Assembly (NCBI GenBank): GCA_014607495.2
Contig: CP053157.1
Location: 248,001 to 312,000 of the forward strand
Direction of reading: 5' to 3'
DNA: 64,000 nt
Source: Carposina sasakii
Taxonomy: Eukaryota; Arthropoda; Insecta; Lepidoptera; Carposinidae
In this document: piece after piece, positions 10,001-22,000 of the stretch
How the letters are laid out: each line of letters starts with the position of its first letter
How positions within the stretch are numbered: the first letter of the stretch is position 1
Position numbers and translations under genes: made by a program
The notes under the pieces: model-generated
What the model was told of the DNA's origin: nothing
The model's input: the letters and a program-made list of their open reading frames with translations, nothing else
The model's database searches: none

Positions 10001-13000
10001 CTCCAGCCGCGTCACCAGGCACGCCGCGAACGTCACTACCGCTGGGACTATGTCTATCTCTGCAAATTACGCATGCAGTTAAGGAGACGTTCTTTCATAT
10101 GCGTTATTCCATATATATACCACTGAGAAAATGAACACTGGTGTTCGGAGAATATCTACAAGAAAACACTGACACAGTTTCACTCAAGTGGGAGAAAACA
10201 AAAGAAGACAAAGGAAGAGCTAGATTCTCTGGAATAAAGAAATAGAATAGTAGCGATGAGTGCGACATCGTCTACGGTAACTGAGAAAAAAAATAGTAAG
10301 TCTTATGCTTAGCATGTTAAGTTTACACGCGGTTTATTTGTAGCACCGCTGTGTTAAAACATATAAGTATTCTTACTTTTAGTTCTCCAGATGGGCTTGA
10401 AGACATGCAGCTCCATCATGAACACGACGGCCGCTATGATGACGGCCGCCAGCGACGCCTTCGGGATGAAGTAGAAGTACGGCGTGAAGTACTGAAAGGT
10501 ACAAAACGTTAATGATAGAGTTATGTGTATACGGAGGATACGTAAGATTGTTCTAAGTGCCGGTTTTACTTGCACCCTGGGCGAGATTTCTACGGAGATC
10601 CCTAACTGCAAGACAATTTCCACAAAAAAACCGGCCTCTTTTGCTTTAGTGGCTTGGGTGAGCCCATCTGCGATGAGTGCTGCAAACTTTTCTACCCTCT
10701 TATCTTTGCGCAAAGACGGTTTACACACATGGCGTAGCGTAGACTTTTCAACCAAACACTTCTTCTTGATATTTTTTATTGTACACACAAACATTACACA
10801 GGGAATGCACGAAAGCGAGCTCTACTCTTACTTACCTCTTAAAAAGTGTACCTATCTCTTTCTTCTTGCAGCAAATTAAGAAACAAAACACGTTATATGC
10901 TTATTACAAAGGGCCATGTCTCCTTACCTGCAAAGCCAGCAGCACCCCAGCACCTGAGCACAGGTTGGCGGCGGGCGTGGCGACGCCGGCGGCGTGGTTG
11001 ACGGCACCCCGGGACAGCGCGCCCGACACCGGCATGGACTCCACGAACGAGGACGCTACGTTGCACACACCTAACGCCAGCATCTCTTGGGTTGCGTCGA
11101 TGGGCTTGCCTTCCGCTGGTGAATATGAAGAGAATTAGGAAATGTCGGATGCGGGGCTTCACTAGAAAACGTCAGCTATATCTCCTTCCATGCATGTCGT
11201 AGGAGTCGCGTAAGGGACTCGAGGTAATCTCGCAGGTGATATCTATGTGTCATCAATATGCTAATCGTGACTGTGTTATCTTCTTTATGATCCTGCTGAA
11301 GCGGCTGAAGTCACTATCATAATACGACACAATTTTATCTACACTAATATTATCTTTGTTTGTTTGGTTGTAATGAATGCTCAAAAACTACTGGACCGAT
11401 TTTAAAAATTCTTTCACCGTTAGAATCCTTATAGGACCTGGATGAACATAGGCTATAAGAACGATATTCCCACGGGAAGGCGACAAACGGGAATTCTATA
11501 TTTTTTCTACCTTCATATATGTTCATGCAAGGGAGGATAAAAACGGTCGTCCCACGGGAAGGGGACAAAGAATTCATAATTTTTACGAGTCGCGTTCATT
11601 AGGGACTGCAAGTAAGCACTAAGGACGAATTTCCCGAAATTCCCACGGGAAGGGGGCCAACGGGAATTAATTAATCGGTTACACATATGAATCTTAAGTT
11701 GGGCATATTTGTTTATTTGGGACCCCGAGGAAGCACTAGGAACGGATTTCTCGAAACTCCCACGGGAAGGGGACAAACGGGAATTCATTTTTTTGATACA
11801 TATGAATTCGAAATTAGACCTGTACGTTCATTAGGGATGCGAGGGAGCGCTAAGAACGAATTTCCCGAAATTCCCACGGGAAGGGGACTGTACAAAAACC
11901 GCTGTACATGTGAAGCTAAAATCGGAGACTGCGGGGAAGCACTTTATTCCCACGGGAAGGGATCCGTTTGTGCTGAAGCGGCTGAAGTCACTATCTTTTT
12001 ATCCCGGGAAAATGTTTTTAATACGACACAATTTTATAATAAATAAATATTCACACACTTCACAACACATTGACCTAGTCCCACTTTAAGATCCCTAAGG
12101 TCTTATGTCGTGGATACTAAACAACGGTATATAAATACATAGATAAGTATAGAAACCTCCATGACTCGGAAACAAACATCAATATTCATCATATCAATGT
12201 TTGCACCTACCGGGATTCGAACCCAGGACCTATGGCGTCGCAAGCAGGGTCACTACCTACTAGACCAATCGGCCGTCACTTGATGTATAATTGATTATAC
12301 TTTTCCTAACGGAACCCTACTTTGGTAATTACTTCGGTGCGCGCGAACAACGATGGTCACGGAACGTATGATAATATTTTTTACGGAACCCTTGCGGCCC
12401 TTTCACGGAACCCCAGGGTTCCGCGGACCACCTTTCGGGAACCGCTGGTCTAGACTACCTTCGTTTTCGACGAATATGACTGTATGGTTTGTTACGGATA
12501 CCCTTAAATACGACTTTGATAAATCAACAATTTATTTATCAATCTACCCTCAACTTATTCTAACACTATAATAAAAGCATACAGGGTATGTTTAGCGAGA
12601 GCGCACACAATAGTCACACACAATGTGCGCGTCTGCATCATTTTTGTAAAGCGATAGTCTGTCTTAATACTGTCTAAATATGATCTGCGCTCACACTTAT
12701 AGAACAAGCTTGTGAAAGCGCATAGGTATACAGGGTGTAAGCGATAGCTAGGCAAATATTTTTACTTTCAAGAAATGCATTTGTTATTTGATTAACTGTA
12801 ATTATCAATGTATCAAAATTGTAATATATTAGCATAAGATAAGGATCTCTTTAAAGAAAAGACAGGTTTAATTAAACACAGGAAATTTAACTTAATATGG
12901 TACATAAAGAATACTTACAGAACACTTTAGCCAACGCGATGTTCTCGAGGATCGAGAGGAGAGGCACCACGAAGATGGCCGAGCCCAGGGTGGAAGCCAT

Positions 13001-16000
13001 CTCCATAAAGTTGTAGGTGTGGTTTCCCACGGTGGCCGAGAAGGGCGGCGGCGACAGTCGGGGCAGCCCGGGCTTCACGTCGCCTGCAAGTGGCGGGAGG
13101 CTTGAGGATATGGCAATAGCATACCACGTGGATGGCTGGAGCCACATCACGTCGGTAAAGTAGAGTTACTCATAGAACAGCAGAAAAAGTGATGGTAAAA
13201 TCAGGGCTGAACATGTCTGTATACCGCCACACAGCGGTCGTAATGCAGTAGTGGAATGACGCCTGTCTGTCATCAAATTGGCGCAGTTTTCTAGAGACAC
13301 ATGTGGTGGAAGGAAACACACCCGTATCGTTATCAACTAACGAGAATGCAAAATCACTCATTATGTGATGTGACTAAAGTACGAGTAGATACCTACCTAC
13401 ACGTTGCTTGTTAGTCTATTAGATTTACAAATACGGAAATAGCCATCACGTGACAACATGATCATTGTAATCTTTACACTGGAGTTATCCTATTGTGACA
13501 AATATTATCTATGGTAATTTTGGCTAAGTTTTGACACAAATTGTTTCCGCATCAATTTGGTTAATTTGAGATTTGGCCTCAGGTGTAAGCACCTGTGTGA
13601 AAACTTTTGATACCTAATTCACCCTGGACTATGCTGAAATTTTGACACCGATTATTCTGTAATTATCTACTTAGGCACTTCCATATTTTAAATTATATTT
13701 TCAAGGCAAAATTACAAGTGGGTTTCAGGAATAAAAACTTAATTATGTGAATACGAGTAAATCTATTCTTCTGAAAAGACATACAACGAGTAAATAGGCA
13801 AATAATACATTTCTACATATAGAACTCAAATTTTTCAGATTCTTCAAAAATTATGTGAATACGAGTAAATCTATTCTTCTGAAAATACATACAACGAGTA
13901 AATAGGCAAATAGTAGATACATTTCTATAGAACTACCACTTAGTACCGAGATAGTTCCTACTAGTTGAGTTCCTTTCAAATTTTTGCATTATTTACGTAG
14001 GTATTTATATGATAATGGTGAAAAGAGGGTGCGTAAACTGCGTAATTTTGTACAACTTCTTTGAATGGGCATGAACATATGTATAATCCGTATAATCACA
14101 CGTTTATCCTTTACGGGGTAGGCAGAGCACCAAGGAACGATAGGACTACATGGTGCCACTTCTGACCAATTTTGAGGGTATAGTTGAGATGTACAAGACT
14201 ATGGAATGACGTGTTTATAGGTATATATATAATCTAGGTCTAATATATACAGGTATAATCAAAGTGTATTAATAATGTTGAGGGATGTTTAGGGGAAGGC
14301 CTATGTTCAGTAGTGGACTTCTGAAAGCTGAGAATGATGATGATGATGATATAATAATGTAGGCTACTACATACCAGTTAGCACAAACGGCGCGATCTGA
14401 CGCGTGTCGCAGTAGAAGGCGATGGCGGCGCAGACCAGCACCACCAGGATGTTTCTCGTGGTGGAGAGGAACCACAGCACCTGGCCCAACACGCTCTTCT
14501 TACCGCCGGGGTCCGTCTGCACTTTTATGTCTTTTACTTTCTGGAAATACGAGCTGAAGTTACAATTTGAGGAGTTTCGTAGGTTTTAGGTGGTAATTTT
14601 GTAGGAGTCTGAGCGTTTCGGTTCGCAAAATGGTTATTACATACATACATATAATCACGCCTTTATCCCTTACGGGGTAGGCAGAGCACCAAGGGCCAAT
14701 AGAACCACATGGTGCCGCTTCTGACCAATTTTGAGGGTATAGTTAAGATGTACAAGTTCGCTTAGTAGTGAAAGGTGGTCAACCCATCGCCTACAAAACA
14801 CCAAAAACCAAATTAATTGTTATTAATTAATTACCTATCCTGTTCTTAACTTTGCCTGTTCAAAATTTTTTTTATAGATGAGGGTAACTAAGTAGGTTAA
14901 AGTATTTTTTTCTTTGAATCTACTTTGGGGGGTAGGTACTTTTATAAATCGTTATACTTGGCCGACAGAGCGTGTTTTTCTCGAATGGTAACAGATGGCG
15001 TAAAATATGAATAAATATACCAGAGACATAGAATAGGCAAAGAAATAAAGTAATATAGAAACTATAATCTTCAGTGTTGCAGTTTCTGATAAACTAATTT
15101 ACTTCGCAACGCGTTGCTTTTGCTTACAACATTTTAATTTAATAAGTAGGTGCTGTCTATTAGGTTTTTTGTATATTACTAACGCAATATCTAGATTGAG
15201 CTAGTTTTCAGTTGTTCACGCTCGTGTGAGCTTGGGGTAAATGACCCCTCTGTGATTGGTGTCTGAAAAATTTGATTTGTGCCGAAACTATTCAATGTCC
15301 ATGTTATATTAGCTAATATGCTCTTTTATATATCATCAATTCAATTTCTGGTCACAATATAAGTCTACAATATCTACAATGACTTCGGTCAGGGTCAGGG
15401 TCAAGTTTATATCATACCTACATACCAAATACAACCATACACTATGACAACCTCCAATCAAAATTGTTGACATTATAGACCAATAAATAATGTATGATGG
15501 ATATCACACTAGGGTTGCCATGTCAAAACTTTGAAAACCAGGTTTTGAAGAAGAGATACCAGGACATTTTGATTAAAAGCCAGGACTATACATGTGCGGG
15601 CCCAGTGACAGTACGATTGAAGAGACTTAGTGGCGTGCGAATATCAAGTGCCGGCGACTACGTATTTGCGTCTTTTAGGCTTTCTAGAGGTGCCGCTGAC
15701 ACTTATTTGCGTCGTTGCAATAGGCGTTGACCTGATTTATTTTATTTTACAATTTCAGGAAGACCAACAGCTATTTATAATTGTAGTTAAAATTGTAGAT
15801 ACATAAAGCCAATAACAGGCATTATGAGAGTTAATCACCCAGATGTCAGCACCCTTAGAAAATCTGCCGATAGCGAATGTGTCAGGATACTAAAACTCAG
15901 AACGTTCCTTAAAAACTATTCAGGACAGCCCAGGATACCCCAAACGACATGTCCTGGGAAAACAGGACGGTTGGCAACCCTATATCACACGCATCCACGG

Positions 16001-19000
16001 CAAGGTAGCATACATACCCCATTTCTTATTTAAATTAAGGCAGCCTTAGACCTACAATATTGGAGGCACCTATATTTATTTATCTCAATTCGCAAAAAAT
16101 TCATAGAACATACTCGTACCTACTTATATGTACTATCTAAGTCACAACCAGGTAAAGTAGCAGTTCTTAGGTACTTGAAATATGGCTAAAGAAGCACTAA
16201 AATTATCTTTAATAGGCTCTCTGAAAATAATTAATATACATTTTTATTTTATTACAGACTATGATACAATCATTCAATCTTTTGCAGACTTAATCAACAT
16301 GCTGCTGAAATACACGAGAATTATAAACGAAGCTGAGCGGAAATGCTAGTTTAATATCTGCTTTTAATGCAAATCGCCATCTTAGAGGTAATTACAGTCA
16401 TTTCAGGTACTTAACGATGAAAAATTAACTGCACTTCGTTTCAGTTATAAAGTCCTCCGTCATCAGCGCTAGCGTCTTTGTAGCCACAACAATGTGTCAT
16501 AAATTTTTATCTAGTTTATATGAATTCCGCGAGTCTTCGTAATTGGAGCGTGCGGTCACATCGCAATTCACATCTTATAAGATAGTAGTTTAAATGCTAA
16601 ATACTATGTAGTTAGAAGAACAACAGGAAATGATATCGGTTTGATATGTCATGTCATTCTGATAGCGAACAGCTTTGTGTGGAGGCGAGATCGCGTGATA
16701 AGTTATCAATACATACATACATATAATCACGCCTTTATCCCTTACGGGGTAGGCAGAGCACCAAGGGCCGATAAAACCACATGGTGCCACTTCTGACCAA
16801 TTTTGAGGGTATAGTTAAGATGTACAAGTTCGGTTAGTAGTGACAGGTGGTCAGCCCATCGCCTACAAAACACCAAGACCCTCTTGTCCCTCTACTGACT
16901 TGTACAGTATGCCCGGGTAGAGAAGCAGCTGTAGTAATATATGTTTAGAGCTAGCATAGAACTTATTAATACTTAGGTATTAATCAAGAAACCCTCACAG
17001 TCCTATTTCGGGAACTCACCCGCGTGTCTATTAGGTAAAATAGTTACAAAGTGTCTGACAGACAATGCACTACCGAAACTGCCCCCTTATTATCTAACTA
17101 TAAGCGATAGCGAAAATTGTACAAAAATCGCTGATTGCTTGTCAAATTCGTATTACGTAAAACGAATTTCAAAAGAACAGGTGAATATTGTACAATTTTC
17201 GCTATCGCTTTGCTTCAACTTTGCTATTGCAAATTAGGTAATCAGGGGGCCCATTCCTGGCATGCATATTCCTTGGGGTTTGTTAAGGGCTAACTAAGAA
17301 AGGATTTCCCCAAATTTTCATGTGCTTTTTTGATGCCAATAGAAAGAGGATAATTATGTGTATTAATTTGCCTCAATTACTAACTAAATATTAAAACTAG
17401 GTACAATGTATAAAGAAATTGAATTCAATTAAAATAAGACATATCAACCAACCACCACCAATTAAATAAAACATGTTGTAGATTTACAAAATAATCGACT
17501 ATTTACCATTTTTACCAATGTCAAGTTAGGAGTCAAGTTTAAATAGAACCTGTAAGTTAGCAGTTAGGATAGTAACTCACCCTCAGCAAGAGAAGCACGA
17601 TGATGCACGAGATGCCCATCACAGCATCCCACAGTCTTGTCTCTCCTATGTGCTCGTAGAGGCCGGCCCACACCTGCAAGGAAAATACTGTTTCAAAATG
17701 CATAACTGGTGCAAGCTTTCTAGAATTGAATATTTTGCAGTGATTTCTGCTTATCCTTCCGAAAAAAAAAACAAAATCTAGGATAGATACTTTTAGATCT
17801 ATAATCTTATTTCTACTTATAATATACTCGAAATCAAAATTAGCGACTAGCAAATGTAGGAAATTCGTGAAAATATCTGGTGTTTTGAATCTTGTACTCG
17901 TAATCGACTTGTTAGTGGCACACGAGCACTTCTAGTATTATGAATATTTATAATGTCGGAAAGAGAAAAGCAAAATCCATTACATACAGAATTTGTTTTC
18001 ACCTAATTTGAATGTTTTCCTCATTGGTTGATACACCGAGCGGAGGCTCTATACGTGCCTTTAATACAAAAGAACGAATCAATTCTATTCAGCAAGAAAA
18101 AATATAATTCAAGGTCGCAGAAAGCCTAGATAACTGCAATCATTATCACGTTAGAAAAAACGTCTGAGAAATATAATTAACTATGCAAAAAGTTAATAAC
18201 CTAGGCATTGATTAGTGTACCTGAGTACATACCTAAAGTACTGCGAATTACAATGAGATTGCATTTTTTTTTACAAAACGACATGATAAATTGTACTAAT
18301 TACTGTTGACAGTCCCCTGACCTCATTATAGGTTAATTATATAGGTATAGGTAGTATAGATACTGTTTGTTAGAGAATGTTTTAACTTTCGAATTCTAAC
18401 GCCTAATACAATTTCATGTATATATACTATTCCAAGTCATCCTGAATTTGTTTAACTGTTTCTCTTTTTCGTGTTCTTCCCATGTCAAATACAAACCATT
18501 TTACCTATCTATTCAAGTACAAATACCTATCCATTTTACCTAAAGCTATCGAATATTCTCTCTGCCACAAATATTATGATAATATAAATAAGCTGTTTTA
18601 TAAAAGAAATTGTATTAGGCGTTACAATTCGGAAGTTCAAACATTCACTATGGGAATATAATATAATAATATAATAACCCATAGTGAATAAATAAGCTGA
18701 TAAGGAATGCCAATAGTAGGAGTTAAGATCGCTGGTTTCTATACAGGATGTAACAAAAGGGGTATGTTAGGCGAAAAGCTATGTAAATAGCCCACTAAAA
18801 GGAACCTATCCATAAAATTTCAGACTCGGAATCACGTGTTTATTTTTCCAAATAGTATGGAGAATTCCTAAACAACTCTGGAATGTTCATACAATCTTGA
18901 AAAATAAACATATGATTTCGAGTCTCAAATTTTGGAAATAGGTTCTCTAAAGTGGGCTCTTTACATAGCCTTTCGCTTAATATACCCTTTCTGTTACATC

Positions 19001-22000
19001 CTGTATATATTCTGTAGTATCTACAACAAAATTTTATCTACTCGTATTTATATTCAACTAGTGGACGCCCGCGACTCCGTCCGCGTGGACTGCAAAAAAA
19101 AACAAAATGTTGATATAAACCCGATTAAAATATTTATATGATATTTTTTCGAAATAAAAAGTAGCCTATGTTCTGTCTCAGGGTCTAAAGATTGTCTGTA
19201 CCAAATTTCATCAAAATCGGTTGCGAGGTTTAAGCGGGAAAGCGTAACAGACAGACAGACAGAGTTACTTTCGCATTTATAATATTAGTTGGGATTAAAG
19301 TAATCTCTGTAATAATGTAGTTGATCATCTACTAAGTAGGTAGTATTCCCTTGATCTAGTGTTTATTTACATAAACAATTTTGTTTTAAATTTGCTATTT
19401 GCATGGGCACCTTCACTAACTTAGCATAGTCATTGTGGTGACTCTTGGTTTTCATTATCACAGCCGTTACCGTTGTCCTCAACCTTGGCTAAGCCCGCGT
19501 TAAGAAACTCATGTTTATGTTTCATATTCACGAGATTGCTGAAACTGGGACAGCAGGCCCTAAATGAACCGTAATGTGATTGACCAATCTACAAATAAGA
19601 TATTTAGGTACATTTAAATTTTAGCCTACCGTTGGTTGCAGAGTAGTTTTTAGCATACTATACTGAAACAATAAGAATAAGTTTTCAAAGTTCTTACTTA
19701 CCGGAATATGTAAAAGCTTACGGATGTCGTATAAGAGTCAATACATATGTTTTTCCTGTAACGCAGTGTACGGGATGTTGGAAATTCGGCCACTTTATAA
19801 AGTACTGCCCATTTAAAAAGATCATTTGCCCAAAATGCGGAGGTTCTCATGAAAACTGCGATCTCAAGGAATTTAGGTGCCTAAACTGCAAGGGTCCTCA
19901 TTTTGTGCTGGATAAATCATGTCCTCTCTTTTTAAAGGAAAAAAATATAAGAGATATAATGAGTAAGGATAATGTCACTTATCGGAAGGCGCTACAAATT
20001 TATGTACAAAGCACCAATAAAGTCGAACAAATATGCTTGCACACTGATAATGTCATTGACCAAACAAATACTCATATGACCAGAGAAGGTGAAACATATA
20101 GTAGTGTAGTTTTAAAATCGTTGGGTAAATCTGATCAACGGGAATCCACTCCTATTATTCAAGAAAAGAACAATGATGGACCTCAGATAAGCTTTTCAAA
20201 AATTAAAGAAATAGAGCCAAAAAAGAAGACCAGACTACCTAGCAATAAAATTAATAAAGTTTCAGAGGATCGCCCCATTCATTGTGAAGAGCAACTATTC
20301 TTAACGGACGTAGAACACACCGAGGATAAATACGCTGATGATAGAAGCCAAAAAAAGGAAGGGTTTGAATTCATGAAACTCTTTTTAAAGATTAAGTCTA
20401 TTGTATTATCGGAGTCTATATTTGAGGAAAAATTAATATCAATTGTAAAAATCATAGTACAGGAATGTAAGGTTTATATTAGGAGAGTATTTTCATGTCG
20501 TGACCTACTACAAAAATTGTTTAGTCTTGTAAATGGATAGTAATATTTCTAAAGATTTTGCTATAAATATCTTGCAATGGAATTCACAAAGTATAAAACC
20601 TAAGCTATTATGTTTTGGAGAACTTTTGAACCAAATGAAAATTCACATAGCAATTGTCAGTGAAACATGGTTGGATTTAGATGATTTAATTAAAACTACT
20701 AATTATAATATATTTCGTAAGGATCGTGAAGATTCATCTTATGGTGGAGTAGCTATATTTATACATAAATCCATTCGAGCTCATATTTGCCCATTTCCTC
20801 TAACTAACAGAGGTATAGAGTTAATAAATATTAAATTAATTAACTGTCCTTATTTAGAAAATATTGTAGGGTTGTACTGTCCCTCTTCTGTTCACACACA
20901 AATTGCTGATTGGGATAACATATTTTCAAGATTTCAGAGGCGTACATTAATTGCAGGTGATTTTAATGGTCATTATAGTAATTGGTCTAACAGATCTGAT
21001 ACGCGAGGTTTAAATCTTTTTGATTCATCGCTCGAGAATGGATTTATGTCCCTTAATACAGGAGAACATACGCGTATTAAATTGGTTAATGGAGTCCTGC
21101 AAAAATCGTCTCCAGATATATCATTTGTATCCTCAGATATTGCTGTTAAATGTAACTGGGGCGTTTTAAATGAAACTTTAGGCAGTGATCATTTAGTTAT
21201 TAAAATAACTGTAAACTATCAAGATCATAGGAACATCATTAAAAGACTTAATTTTAGAAAAGCTGATTGGGTTAAATATGAGCAGAGTCTTAAGGAATCA
21301 TTTTCTGCATTGAACAATAATAATCTTAATGTTCAAGATATGTATGATTATCTGATAGAACAAATAAATAAGGCAGCGAATGTTAGTATTCCTATAGTCA
21401 AAATATGTACCAATCCTGAGCAAAATTTCACGCCCAAAGAATACTGGAATTCGAACTTATCATTGATAGTGGCACAGCGCCGATTATGTTTGCGTGCTTT
21501 TCGGCGAAATCCTACACCTGATAACTTACAAAAACTCAATAATAAAATCGAAGAAGCTAGTAAAATGATTAGGTCAGCTAAATCCGAATATTTTCATAAG
21601 TTTTGTGATTCTCTTTGCGAAGCTACAACTGCATCGGATATGTGGAATCGAATGCGTTGGGTTAAGGGGTACAAGCGTAAGAAAACTTGTGCGTCGATAG
21701 ATAAACAGGAAGAATTGATGTCTGCACTTGCTCCAGATTCTGTAATTAATATAAGCCCGAACTTTGTTTCCAAAAATAATATGTTAGAATTAGACTTCAC
21801 TATGCAGGAATTAGAAAATTGTCTCAAGAAAAAAGATACAGCTCCTGGAGAAGATGGGATTTCATATTCAATGCTACATAATTCTCCTAAAGAAGTGCGA
21901 AAATTTACTCTCAAATTATTTAACTTGATATTTCATAACTGTACTATACCTCATCAATGGCGCAACATTCAAATTGTACCGATTCCGAAACCTAGCGCAA

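Larger units (their letters stand above)
11116..12918 (-). other. Intron 8
   Basis: It is filled mainly by an S2 fragment (11148-11242), a degraded Helitron-like element (from 11338), a tRNA-derived SINE (12040-12278) and a hAT-like fragment (about 12353-12448). The stretch 12560-12918 shows nothing beyond short TACAGGGT motifs at 12590 and 12733. Confidence 0.75.
13084..14374 (-). other. Intron 7
   Basis: It contains a 108-bp tandem duplication (13741-13940), a truncated S1 SINE (14080-14195) and a LINE tail with a (GAT)n end (14270-14352). The stretch 13084-13740 shows nothing recognisable. Confidence 0.7.
14541..17580 (-). other. Intron 6
   Basis: It holds two S1 SINE copies, a complete hAT-type element (15510-15982) and a fold-back element (17091-17250). 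The stretches 14815-15500 and 15991-16700 are AT-rich with nothing recognised. Confidence 0.75.

Noticed and set aside
19905..20540. LINE ORF1 starting at 19905
   Set aside because: There is no ATG there. The frame and zinc knuckles extend upstream to the truncation point at about 19671, so 19905 is not a real start.
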